From: Uloborus plumipes
Taxonomy: Eukaryota; Arthropoda; Arachnida; Araneae; Uloboridae
Reading direction: 5' to 3'
NCBI GenBank assembly: GCA_038373865.1
Contig: JAXGGA010000489.1
Span: forward strand, 62,001 to 126,000
Length of the DNA stretch: 64,000 nucleotides
The notes beneath the pieces were generated by a model. That model was not told the DNA's origin. It did not search any database and saw only the letters and a program-made list of their open reading frames with translations. How positions within the stretch are numbered: the stretch's first letter is position 1; each line of letters opens with the position of its first letter. This document shows positions 45,808-57,187 of the stretch, one piece after another. Both the position numbers and the translations under genes were made by a program.

Positions 45808-48035
45808 TAACTTATCATGGGTAAGGACGTTGAAGACAGCCGTAAATATTTTTTTTTATATTAAATAACCTAACCACTTACGCACATAAATTTCTTCATT
45901 CAAAATTCTTTTTTTTTTCCAAAATTATGCATTTCTCTTACTAAAAAATTTTAAGTTTACTTGAACTGATATTTGCACCTAGTGGTTATGAAAGCCTGTA
46001 AACTGTGTTAGCTGGTAATGATGCAAATATGCAGAAGACAAGTTAAAATTTGCGAGACCCATAGTGATGTAAGCAATTGATGAAACGTTGCTTGAACTTA
46101 AAAAAAACAAGTTACGATACTTGAAGCATTGTAAAAGATATTTCAAAGATACATTATAGTTTATTTTATTTAAGACAGAATTTCTGACTCAGGAGAGTGG
46201 GTGGAATTGGCATTTTAATATTGATTTTAAACATTCGCGTATGCAAAAATTATTTAACACTGTTAAATGCCTGTTATATTTTTATAAAGAAGGTAAACAT
46301 AAATAAAAGTAAAGACAAATAAATGGAAATTGCTTTTTGAAGGTTGCTCTGAGCTTGGGACATAAAACTCTACATTTCTAGAGACTTGCCTTTATATGTA
46401 AAGAAGTATTCAAACCTTCACACTTAGATCAATTATATAAATTATAACCACTGTGAGACCATCGTTAATAACCAATAATCATTTACCCAATGATCATCAA
46501 AATTATGCGTGAAACAAAAGTTTAAAAACATAACATATATGTGAAGCATCTTTATTACTAAAAATGTATTCATGCGCTTTGTGCATTTTAAACCTAAATA
46601 ACATGAGAATAGACAATCATTGAACATCAATACACAACCCAGAATACAATTGCATTTAAACATGCTTTGCAAAACGTAATTGAAACTTATTATAATTTAA
46701 AGTAGCAGACTGAAATTAGGCTTTTCTAATTTAGTTAACGTGTGATGAATTCCTCATTAGCTTCGCAAGTATTGTCGTTTTGTTAACTAACAATCAACAA
46801 TGTGCATGCTGTTTAGCAATGATAGCCATAATTGTAATTATAGTATGCAACCCCAGTAGTTGATATTTAGTTTTTAAATTATTTATACGAATAGTTTTGA
46901 GCAAATGTTACTTTCAATACAAACTATACAGCTTAAGCAAAACAGTTTTATTCTGCTGTATACTCTCAAAGCAATTTTGCCTTTGTAAATGATTTCAGTC
47001 GAGACATTCTTTTTGGTGCTACTAAAGTAAATGTAAATCATCAGAACCCATTTTGAATAAAAAAAGAAAACGAAAAGAAACAGAAAGATGTATTTTCGGA
47101 TAAAGAATTTTAATCATTCTTAACTGTCTCATGGGAAATAAAAAGACGATTTTTACAAAAGCAGTGCAATGTCTAGCACAAATGTAACAGTATATATGGT
47201 TAGTATTAATTTCATTTTATTGCGTATTGCATTTCTAATCTAACCTTTTTAACAATTCTAGATCTCTCATATCTGAATTTTAATCTCGTGAAGATATTAA
47301 TGTATAAGGTTATAAATATTTAAAACATTCCCATCTCTGGATATATATTTTAATGAAATTGCACTGATAAAGACCAGATAATGAAGCAAGAGTTTAATAT
47401 GCATATCCTAGATGCGCCGGAAACTCGTTTCTGAGATATATCCTACTGATCATATCCTTTAGAATAAGTTTAGAAGTGAGACACAGTTTATGAATTATTC
47501 AGTAGCTGGCGAACTGATAAGTGTTTTATTACAGCAAATGAGGACAAAAGTTTATAAATATATTAAGATCTTTGGTGTAATTTTATCTAAAGGGCTGCAT
47601 TAAAACTTAACAACGTACTTGCTTTTATTTTACATCATTCACACGCAGATTTCGATACATCATTTAATGAACATTATCTCATTATTTGGTGGCATATATT
47701 TATTAAAATTTTAGCTTATTATATTTATTACTAAATGACATGAAAATGTGTGTACCATATTTTTCAAAATAGTTCATAAATCCGTTTTGAAGTCATTGTT
47801 TACTTATATTTTCTTGCTGCGCCTGTACTTGATATTTTCAATAGTAAGAAAACATTGACGAATCTTAAATATCGTATGGTCATAGCAGAAACGTTTTTCA
47901 TAATTTTTAGAGTACACGGGGTTTTTCCTCAGTCAAATCATACGCTCAAACACTTACCAAGGGAGATACGAGGATAATAAAAAAAGTTGAGAGTACGCGG
48001 GAGATCCTTCCCTTAACGCCAGATAAGATTCTAAT
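45808..48035. other. AT-rich non-coding stretch
   Basis: No supported feature. The minus frame at 46442-46672 has no domain. Confidence 0.5.
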
Positions 48036-48200
48036 GTATGTAGGAAATTTACACTAGATTTACACTAGTCTGTATATAAGAAATTTACACTAGATTTACA
48101 CTAGTCTGTAAATAGGAAATTTACACTAGATTTACACTAGTTTGTAAATAGGAAATTTACACTAGATTTACACTAGTCTGTAAATAGGAAACTTACACTA
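48036..48200. repeat. Minisatellite, about four and a half copies of a 36-bp unit
   Basis: Unit: 'aggaaatttacactag' followed by 'atttacactagtctgtaaat'. It contains an internal half-repeat TTACACTAG. Copies differ at one or two bases, and the last is truncated. Confidence 0.93.
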
Positions 48201-50450
48201 GGGCCGTGGCAGATCATACAGTATTCAATTTCATGCACTAAAACTTTGGTCAAAACATTATTATTTTTTAATATTACTCTTTTTCAACCTCAGTTCTTAA
48301 GCGTACGTCATTGTAAAAAAATTAAAATAATTAAAAAAATATAAAACGGACTCAACATGTCTAAAAATATCACTAAACATTGGAGGAAAAAAAAAGTGTA
48401 AATGCTGAAAATTTGCAAAAGCTGTTTTCAGATCAAAAGTTATTTGTCTGTTGGTATGTCTACCCCCCCCCCCCCCTTATTCAATTTTAGAGGAATCAAT
48501 CTGAATTGAATCAACTTCATTATGTTAAAACATTCTTGGAAAATACTTCTTAAAATACTTAACATTGTTGCCTGCTTGAAAAATGTCGCATATTTATATA
48601 AATCATGTACAAAAAGGCAGAATTCTTTAATTGTACATGGCTCAATAAAGCTCTTGACTGCGAGTAGAAGCAAGGTTTGGTTGATATGAATAATACAACA
48701 GATTTTTTTTAATTACAAAAATTGAGTAGGCTATCAAAAAATGGCAGCTTTATAGCACAAAAAATTCACTTAAGGTTTCTGTTTTCTGTAAAATTATAGA
48801 CACTCTAAGAAAATATACTTAACATTAATTTCCGGCTGAGCAAAATGGAAATTTTGTCCGAAATTTTAATGAAAGATCCTCCTGCTCTTTGTACAAAGAA
48901 GGGAAAAAGAAGTGAAGCAGAATATAAAAAACTGTTTACATTTTAAGGTACGCTTACAAAGAAAAAAGAAAGAAAATGAAAAAAAACGTTTCCATACTTT
49001 ACATATGGTACCATTTAAAACTCAATGGTTATTCTTTGCATTATGGATTGCACAATGCAAATGAGGCCAAGAGAGACAAAAGACGCTACCAAAGTGAACT
49101 TTAACTGTTAACTCAGTAGCAATTTTAAAAAGTATTTCAGTTTTTTACTCTAGTTATTGAAGTCATGTGTCGTTTGGTTCTAATTTAAGTGTGTGTATGA
49201 ATATATAGTTGTGAATGTAACAATTAACCTGGTTTAATCGCATGAAAGTCAGTCAAGGACAGTAGTATTTTATCCGACTCTATTATAGCTTAAGAAGAAT
49301 TTCGATATTTATAATTATCTTCACATATGACAGAAGAAAACATACCACGAGGATTTTTTTTCACAAGACGCATTTTTGTAGAAAATATATGATTTGATAA
49401 AAATGTGTTTTAATGAAATTACAATATAATTTCTCTGCATTTGCAGAAAATAAGCGCGATAAAGGTTCCTAAATTCTAGGCCTTCTGCACGAATCCTTGA
49501 ACTTTCTTTACAAATATATTATAGATTTAAAAGCTCCTTTCAGCACCAACAATACTGTTGAAAGTAATGAATTTTTAATTAGTCTAGATTCTTTTAACTC
49601 CCTTGAAAAAGAAATAAGATTTTTCCTTTCATTCTCATGTTTCGTAAATTGAAATTTTTCTTCGTCATTAAAACAAACGTTTGCTCTGCAGCAGTTTTAT
49701 GGCTCACGAAATTGAAATAAAGGTTTTGCGAAATAAAGAACTATAATTGTTTACACTGCAATTCGTTTTTTATGAGAGCCATAAATTGCATCTCGTTTTC
49801 CATTTATTTCTTAACCAAAGTCGTAATTAATGGACACCTTGTTTTAATAGCTTTTCTATTTAGGCACACTGCTTTTATATAGATTAGAGAAGATATTTTT
49901 AATTTCACTGAATGCTAGAATTATAAATAGTAAAAATGCTTTCACAGTCCTATTAATATATATTTCTACATGTTTCAAAACTATAGGCAATTCGTCAATA
50001 CATTTAAACTCATTAAGAGCCTATGCTCTGCTTTTTGATTTTTTTTTCAAAATAGTTTAACTTTTATTAAACTTTGTTTACTTCATTATATTTAATATAT
50101 ACAACTCATAATTTCAAGAAATTAATAAAATAAAGTTAATTATTAAAATATATTTAGCTATATCACTTCAAAGTTTCAATTTTTCTTCTGTCTCAAAAAA
50201 AGAGACATTTTCTTTTGCTATTCTTCTAAATATTAAAAGTTAAATTTCAAATCATAAAACTTCCGATTAATCTGCTTGATTGGTTCAAAAAATTAACATA
50301 TTTAAAACCTGAAATTTATGCACATTAAACTGTAATGGCACCTACAGAAAATCGCTTAGAACCCCTTAGTTTACTATTTAATATTGTTCGTCTTGATGCC
50401 TAATATTTCTCACCCCTAAAAGTTTTGCCCAAGTGTTCTGCAACATCCTG
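48201..50450. other. AT-rich non-coding stretch
   Basis: No supported gene. A C-run lies at about 48463-48477. Confidence 0.5.
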
Positions 50451-50452
50451 TA

Positions 50453-51203
50453 GGGTTGGTTCGGGTAAGTGGGCCACCCCCCTTAAAACTGAAATGCGCA
50501 TATGATTTTTGTACTTTTTTGTACTGATAATCTTATATTTCATCAGAATGATTGGTTTTGCATATATTTGGATTTCATGGAACTTTTTTTTTTTTTTTTG
50601 GATCATATAATTTATGTCAAAAAATTTTTCAAAAAAAACAATAGTTTTTGCGGGTGCGAGCAACATTTTTCAAAGAAGTGTTTCAATGTTAATTTTTATT
50701 ATTTTTTCTATGTTCATCAAGTTTTTTTGTATAGTTTAACCTGAAGTTCACATTGCAATAAGAATTTTTATGCAAAGTATTATTAATAAGTGTTTAAGGG
50801 GAGGGGTCCCACTTACCCCTTGGTTTTTCTCAGTTAGGGTAAGTAGGCCCCCTTATAATAAGGATGATTTCAAAATGAAAAGCAGTTCTGATGAAGCAAT
50901 TTCTAAGATGAAATGAAAGATAATGATGCAGACCTAGAAGGAATTGATTCTTTGGCTACAAAAACTGCAAAAGCTGGTAACTATGTATTTGGGAAACTTG
51001 CATAAAAGAAAAATATAAAGTATTATGAAGTTATAACCTTACAATGTGATACAAATGAAAAAAAAAAAGTTGCTACATTTGATAGAAAGAATAGAAATAG
51101 CTACACTTTTTATTGGTTTGATGTAAGTGATGTTAGAATTATAACTGAGGATGAAATGATAATGTCTCTCTCTCAACAAACTTCAAACAGACGCTGCCAT
51201 TAA
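50453..51203 (+). mobile_element. pogo-type element fragment
   Basis: A tip-like GGGTTGGTTCGGGTAAGTGG begins after TA at 50451-50452. Related words recur inside (inverted TCCCACTTACCCC at about 50807-50819, direct GGGTAAGTAGGCCCCC at about 50837-50852). A pogo-type C-terminal coding relic follows. No right-hand tip was found, so the right boundary is only the end of the coding relic. Confidence 0.55.
50881..51203 (+). pseudogene. C-terminal tail of a pogo/jerky-like transposase
   Basis: From 50889 one frame reads SSDEAISKMK before a stop. One frame over (50916-51203) it reads KDNDADLEGIDSLATKTAKA, then GNYVFGKLA, an in-frame TAA at 51003, then KKNIKYYEVITLQCD, EKKKVATFDRKNRNSYTFYW and FDVSDVRIITEDEMIM, ending at TAA 51201-51203. 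The order 'acidic Ser-rich linker, G-x-Y-V-x-x-K-x-x-x-K-K, YYxxxI, TFxW, V-x-D-I' is the tail domain seen in many arthropod pogo/jerky-like transposases. The catalytic core is absent. Only one frameshift and one stop were noted in this part, so it may be moderately young. Confidence 0.65.
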
Positions 51204-52605
51204 GTGTTTCCATTTTTTTTCAACCTATATATTTTTTTCTTAGTTAACCAAAATTGATCTTAATCGACTCTATTATGTTTTTCTCAACACTAATTTATAC
51301 GTAAAAACTTTCTAAATGAAAATAATAGCTCTAAAACAAAGGAAAAGAAAAAAAATGGCTCCTTTTTACAACAATTGTTACTTGTAGGTCGAAAACGGCG
51401 GCCCTATTTGGATTCAGGAGGTTATTTTACATAAGAATCAGCCGGAATAGTGTCACAAGGGTTTTAGGGTTTTAGGGGGGCGGGATTTCAAAACACAACG
51501 TGCCCAAAAAAGTTTTGAATTAATGATCCAACGTTTTCTACGTCCCACATTATTTTCTCTGTAATAGCCTTTTCGAAAAAAAAAAATAATTAAAGAAAAA
51601 ATAAATAAACCAGAACATTGAAGTTGGCATTGTTAAAAAAAAAGGGGGGGGGGACTTCCGGGTTGAGTTATTTTAAATATTAAATCTAACAAACGAAAAG
51701 CTTTTGATATTTTGTATCTGGTAGTAATTCGAATTTTTGAATGACAAGTCTGTTATATTTGTATTAATGAAAAAAAGTCATTTGTACTCAAATTTTAGAC
51801 ATAATGAGTTTTGAATAATTGCTTCATGTCATGCTTGTTCTATATTTAACTTTTCCTCATAATTATTCTTTTTTTATAATAGTCTAAAGGCAAAATATCA
51901 ACTATGTTACACTAAATAGCCAAATACTTAAAAATATTTCCTAAAGGAAAATTAATCAAAACTGTATTAGTAGGTAGCAGTTATTAAAATTTATTTAAAA
52001 CACTCAGAAATGTCAGACATTATTTGTGTTGTTTCTGTGAGGATTACCAACTACATTTTTGCTTCCAAGTAATAAGATCTTATGGAGTTTCTTGTTACGC
52101 ATAATTATAGTAAATATATTCCGAATTTCTTAGAACTCAAAGACGAAAAAGTTAGAAAACAATTACGACCCATTAATTAAAATTGTTACTAAAATAAACT
52201 GATGGGGAGCCCTCATTAACGAGAAAAACATCTTTGACAAATTAGGATATCTTTAAAAATATATTTACGCGTTTTCTAGTCATTTTTTTAATTAAATATG
52301 TATGAAAGTTGTATTCTGAGAACTGCGTCCTCTTAGGATAGTTTTTTTAACACCATTATTAAGAAATTTTGCCAGGTGGAAAATAAAATCTAAACAAATG
52401 AGTTAAAAATTGATCGTTAATTAAGTTTTCCTGAGTGTGTGGTCAGTATATGTCAATTATTTTACATTATTCATAATTTTGCAAAATATATGGTCACATA
52501 ATTATATAAAGATAAAATTTATGCATGTCATATAATATTTGTTATGCTAGATGATGTACCTTAAAGCAGATGGAGCATGAAAGCATTTGTTTTTTCAAGT
52601 CGCAT
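51204..52605. other. AT-rich non-coding stretch
   Basis: No supported gene. A G-run lies at about 51644-51653. Confidence 0.5.
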
Positions 52606-52620
52606 GCATTTTGCTTTAGT

Positions 52621-52882
52621 TTTTGTCGTATGCCAGCCAGGATGGCAATTTGGGGTGCGCTGCTTCACTTTTCCAACTGTACCGTAAATTGGTGTGAAGT
52701 CCGACTTCCACAGTACACGCATGCCATAGGTACCCGTTTATAGGGTAGGCAACCTTTCACACAACAACATATAGAAGGGACAAGGCCAGGAGAGAGAAAG
52801 CACATCCATGCTCAAGCCGGGACTCGAACCCGGATCCACATCATCCATGGCAGACTGCGCTGACCACTAGACAAGGTGGCCG
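52621..52882 (-). mobile_element. tRNA-derived SINE, 262 bp, with target duplication
   Basis: A perfect 15-bp duplication, GCATTTTGCTTTAGT, flanks the copy (52606-52620 and 52883-52897). On the minus strand the head reads CGGCCACCTTGTCTAGTGG, with box A (TGTCTAGTGGT, 52873-52863) and an exact box B (GGTTCGAGTCC, 52830-52820) inside a CCGGGTTCGAGTCCCGG stem. This is followed by a body of about 190 bp with 'gtgtgaaaggttgcctaccc' and a short A-rich end. It is a Pol III retroposon mobilised by a LINE. The tRNA part is not a functional tRNA, because the 5' strand has no matching acceptor. Confidence 0.93.
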
Positions 52883-52897
52883 GCATTTTGCTTTAGT

Positions 52898-53612
52898 GTT
52901 TTATACTTTTACAGATGAAAATGTACGATAGCTGGAATTTGAATAAAATAAAGTATGAATCTTTTTTATGAACTGGCATATACTGGTAAATTTTAATGCA
53001 ACTTTTTTAATAACTAGATTATTCTTACAACGTAACTTCAATTATCTCAGTTATTGAAGCAAAATTATGTGTTTAGGTGTGTGTATGTGTTGCACTTACC
53101 ATCATTTATTTGCAGGAGAATAATTACCAAATTCTGAAAGTAAATCTGTTGCTTTACATTTTTTTAGATAAACTGAATTTTCCTTAGCAGCATATATACT
53201 CTTTCACAGTACAGTGAAACTAGTGCAAGTTTGCGGGGTATAGTATTTAAGCCGTCAACTTAGATAGTCAACTTATAGAAGGCAGTGATGAAAAAAAAAT
53301 GTCATTTCTACGCCATGCGTTGATTTCTCGATAATTACAATCATTTTCATAATTTTAATTTTTAAAGGTAGCTTAAAACCGTACTTTGATTCTTTATTTA
53401 ACAGTATAATCCAAAATCTTGTAAGAGATTACTTACCAGAATGATTTATTAAGTAATACACGAATTCGAAATTGTAATTAATTAAAAATAAATATACATA
53501 TCTCATTAACTCTAAGAAGATTCTTAGTTGATATAATTTATTTCTAAAAATACATAGTCAGTTGAAAACATAACTTTTCGTGTTTTATTTTGTATATCAT
53601 TGATTGCCAATG
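52898..53612. other. AT-rich non-coding stretch
   Basis: No supported feature. Confidence 0.5.
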
Positions 53613-53614
53613 TA

Positions 53615-54758
53615 GAGTCAGGTGGGTCAAAATGGGTCACGGTGTAAAATGGGTCTGGCTCTTTAGAAAATTCATTAAAAATTGTGCAAATAATATTTTA
53701 TTTTTGTGTTGTCATTTTTATGTATTGTTGACACCAAGCAACATTTTATATGCAAAATAACGTGCAGCCTGAACTTAAAAGTTACAGATACTAGCGAATA
53801 AGTGTTTTTCTGAAAATACGTTTGACTGTGTTCATCATAAAATTTTTTGATTTAAAGAAAATTAAATGGAAATACGCATTAAATTTTTAACCTAATTCAT
53901 AGAGCATTTTCAGGAATAACATCCTAAAATGTGGAAGAAAAAACAGCAAAAATGAATTTTTCACCAATAAATAAAAGTAAAGAAGAAACTTTAAAAGATA
54001 CCAGATGAGAAAACTACACACATGCAGAAAGAAACTTGTGAAATTTCAATGATTTCGACAATATTGGAAAATTGCATAGTGAAAAGTCTAAAGAGATAAA
54101 AAAATAATTAAACTGACACACATACATAAAACTTAATAAGTAATAAACATTTTCTTTAAAATAAATTTATAACTGGATTAAAGTGCATTGATAGCAACCT
54201 TTAAAAGTTGGAAAATGAAAACAAGTTAAGGTTTTTTTGGGGGAAAATGTCAAAAAAGTATATTTTCATGCCACCATTCTTCATCACAATGTAGAATAAA
54301 GTGCAATGGAATTTAAAAATAGAGTAAAAGTTTTTTGTTTCCGGAGAGAGATGATGCTTTTAATTATGATTTCACTGCTAGACATTCCTGGCCCTAAAAT
54401 AAATCAAGTAGACGATACTATTTTCTAGAAGTGTTTTTCCAGAATTGTTTCATCATTAATGAACAAAAGTACAAAACTACTATCCGATAAACATAAAATT
54501 AAATCCTTTAAGGCATGACTCATTTTACCCCACTAGTGACTTATTTTACCCCACGCTATGGGGTAAAATGAGTCATTGACAACACATTTTCTAACTTATT
54601 TATCGGTATCAATATTTTGTTTTTTCCGAGATATTTCACTTTAAACAAGGAAGAGTCATTTGCATATCCTGAGCAGTTTATTCGCTAGATGAATTAATAT
54701 ATTTTTTTGTTATCGAAGCCTGATTGTAAAAGTGCTCTTTTTTGACCCCACCTGACCC
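53615..54758. mobile_element. pogo-type MITE, 1144 bp
   Basis: The tips are GAGTCAGGTGGGTCAAAA and inverted TTTTTTGACCCCACCTGACCC, differing at two positions, with TA outside both ends (53613-53614 and 54759-54760). 'TAAAATGGGTC' and 'ATTTTACCCCA' motifs recur near the ends. An internal palindrome of GACTCATTTTACCCCAC type occupies about 54507-54577. There is no coding capacity. Confidence 0.85.
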
Positions 54759-54760
54759 TA

Positions 54761-55381
54761 CCCTATTTTTCTACAAAATAATTTTTTATCGCAGTTTGTT
54801 ACATATTGTTATTTTTTGTTGTTGTTGTTTATCTTTGTCAAATAACGACAAATAACACAGGTCTGCAAAAATACACTTTTTAAAAATTGTTTTGATTTAG
54901 TTAACTGATCTTTATGTATTTTTTGCGCTGATTTCACAAATGTTATCGGTTTTTTTCTATCACGTAACCTTGCCTAAATGGTAGAAAAAAAACCTACAAA
55001 ATAAAGTTTTGTAGGTGTTTCCTACAAAATAAAGTTGAAATTTTTGAAAAAAGTACAAAAAAAAAAAAAACAAAAAACAAAAAACAAAAACAAAAACGTA
55101 TAATTTTGAATTCTTTTTTTAATTTTAACATAAAGTAAAAGCAGAAAAATAATCAAACCTGAGCATAAAAGTGATGGACATGTGTTGCAAAGTTATTATA
55201 AGTCCTTGAGAAGGAATTAGGCAAGGTCAGGTCCATGAGGAACAGGGTGAATAGCCGAACGTATGTTGGTTGGGTATGAAATATTTTTTTTTATGATTTT
55301 AAAATAGAAACCTTGCACTAAATAACAAAAATTCCAGTCATCACTGTGATTTTCAGGCTCTCTCCAATCATTGGTAATTCA
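54761..55381. other. AT-rich non-coding stretch
   Basis: No gene. An (AAAAAC)n tract lies at about 55056-55098. Confidence 0.5.
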
Positions 55382-56890
55382 AAACATGGCTACCTGTGAT
55401 CCTTAAGCGGCTAGCCAGACGGACGAAAAAGAGCGTACATGCAGAACTTACAATTTCTGCCACTTCAGTCATTTGGCGCTGATCTCCTAGGGTTCGGTGC
55501 GGCTTTCTAAATGGACGACTATAGTAATAACATGCGTGTAAAGACTTGATTTCTAGGAGTAAAACTGTTTCAGTCTTGACGAAAAAAACCCCATCAAAAC
55601 ACATAGTGTTGTTATGTGTTCACAGTTTAAAACATTTATAATGCACATGAAACAATTTAAAAATAGTTTAAAAGTCATAACACATGCAGTCTTCGAAACT
55701 ACATTTACGTGAAACATTACGTTTACATCTGATTTAGAAGATAGCTTTATGTATTCGAGAGACAATCATTTATTTAAAGGATTACATTTTCCTTACTTTC
55801 GTTTTAACCAGAGTTGCAAAAAGGAAAGCTGATTCTGCTAAAATTACATTTACAGAAGCTCCGAAGAAAACGTAAAAGTTCAATTAAAATACAGTTAGAT
55901 GCAGGCCCGTCCTTCCGAATTGGGGAGGGGGGTCAGAGGGGGTCAATTAAAATACAGTTTTGTATTTTAATTAACCCCCTCCACCAAATTGGGGGGAATT
56001 CCGAATTTGGGGAGGGGGGTCAGAGGGGTCAATTAAAATACAGTCCCCCCTGTGGGGGACTGTATTTTAATTCCTCATATGTTTAAGAAAATTTTACTTT
56101 ATTTTAATTTTATTTATTAATTTTTTTAGGGTGAAATATATTCAAAAAATCATGCAATATAAAAATGAAAGCAATAACTAATAAAAAACCTTGTGCCAAG
56201 AAAATAGCCCGAAAACGAAGGAAAAATAAAAGAAAGAAGAAGGACAGATATTGAGATCTTAGCATGTGCAGCTCAGCCAAATAATTCATTTTCCCCCCTA
56301 ATCAATTCAAATTGCTTTCCTATTAAAATTTTGTATTTAACAGAAAATTAACGAATCTCGAAAAATAATTAAAGAAAAAATTAAAAAAAAAAGTTTGATA
56401 AAATAAAAATATATAATGAATATATGAATGAATTTAAACTTTTCAGAGATTCAGATTATTTTTAAGTGAAGACAATGAGCACACCAACGTTCTTATAGCG
56501 ACCTGTACCAGTTGTGAATTAAATTGCAAACTAAAATACAAAAAAAAAAGTGCCTGCGAAAAGAATGAAAATGATGTTTGTCAATACTTTGCAATAGACA
56601 CTCTAAAACAACATTCACAAAAAAAGGAACACATGAAATTAATGTGCAATCAAGTAAAATGGGATGTGTTTTGATGAATAATGTTTTAATAGAAAAATCA
56701 CTTGAAAGAAATAATGCGGTTTTCACTGAAAAGCAAAGCGAAATACAGATTTTTATAACAGAAATACGTGCAAACCAACCCTAGGAGATCAGCGCCACAA
56801 GCGGCGACGGTAAATTCGCCCTGTGCGGGATTTCCTTTGTTCTCCGGCGCGTCTGGCTAGCCGCTTAAGGATCGCAGGTAGCCATGTTTA
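55382..56890. mobile_element. Inverted-repeat element of about 1.5 kb, family unknown
   Basis: The left end (55384-55427, ACATGGCTACCTGTGATCC and on, through 'gcggctagccagacg') is inverted at 56848-56888. A second inner pair (GGCGCTGATCTCCTAGGG, 55475-55492) is inverted at 56779-56796. The ends are GC-rich against an AT-rich interior. No transposase is recognisable, and I could not define a target duplication. Confidence 0.75.
55916..56072. repeat. Direct repeat ending in two perfect hairpins
   Basis: 'ccgaattggggaggggggtcagagggg' at about 55916 recurs at about 56001. Each copy runs into its own hairpin: AATTAAAATACA/TGTATTTTAATT with a 4-base loop (55945-55972), and a 19-bp stem beginning AATTAAAATACAGTCCCCC with loop CTGT (56031-56072). 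Confidence 0.9.
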
Positions 56891-56950
56891 AAATGAAGTG
56901 ATTTCTTCTTATCTTGAAGCAATTGGGTCTCAGTTCTTCCAAACGCACAG

Positions 56951-57062
56951 CCCAGGTAGCACAAATAACCTTTAAACGTTTTATAAACGTTTTTAAGCGG
57001 TTGTTACAAAGTTAATATTAACCATTTTACAACCTTTAAAAAACGAAGTGTGCTACTTAGGA
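56951..57062. mobile_element. 112-bp MITE
   Basis: The ends are CCCAGGTAGCACA and inverted TGTGCTACTTAGG, matching at 11 of 13 positions. The interior is 'acctttaaacgtttt'-type with inverted partners. The tips resemble those of the 417-bp insertion at 5065-5481. Confidence 0.65.
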
Positions 57063-57187
57063 GAATACACTATACTGGGAGACCAAGATTTATCCCCTAG
57101 TTTAACACCAAATTATGCAAAATACACCTTCTTAACAAAATTAGGAATGTTCCTTTGTTACTTCTTGACCGTTAAGACCCACTAATA

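Noticed and set aside
48463..48477. Poly-C run (and G-runs at 27050, 51644 and 58922) as regulatory G-quadruplexes
   Set aside because: These are single homopolymer tracts without a repeated G-tract arrangement, probably simple mononucleotide repeats.
52820..52882. Functional tRNA gene
   Set aside because: The box A and B promoters are good, but no acceptor stem closes and the block is the head of a SINE with a target duplication.
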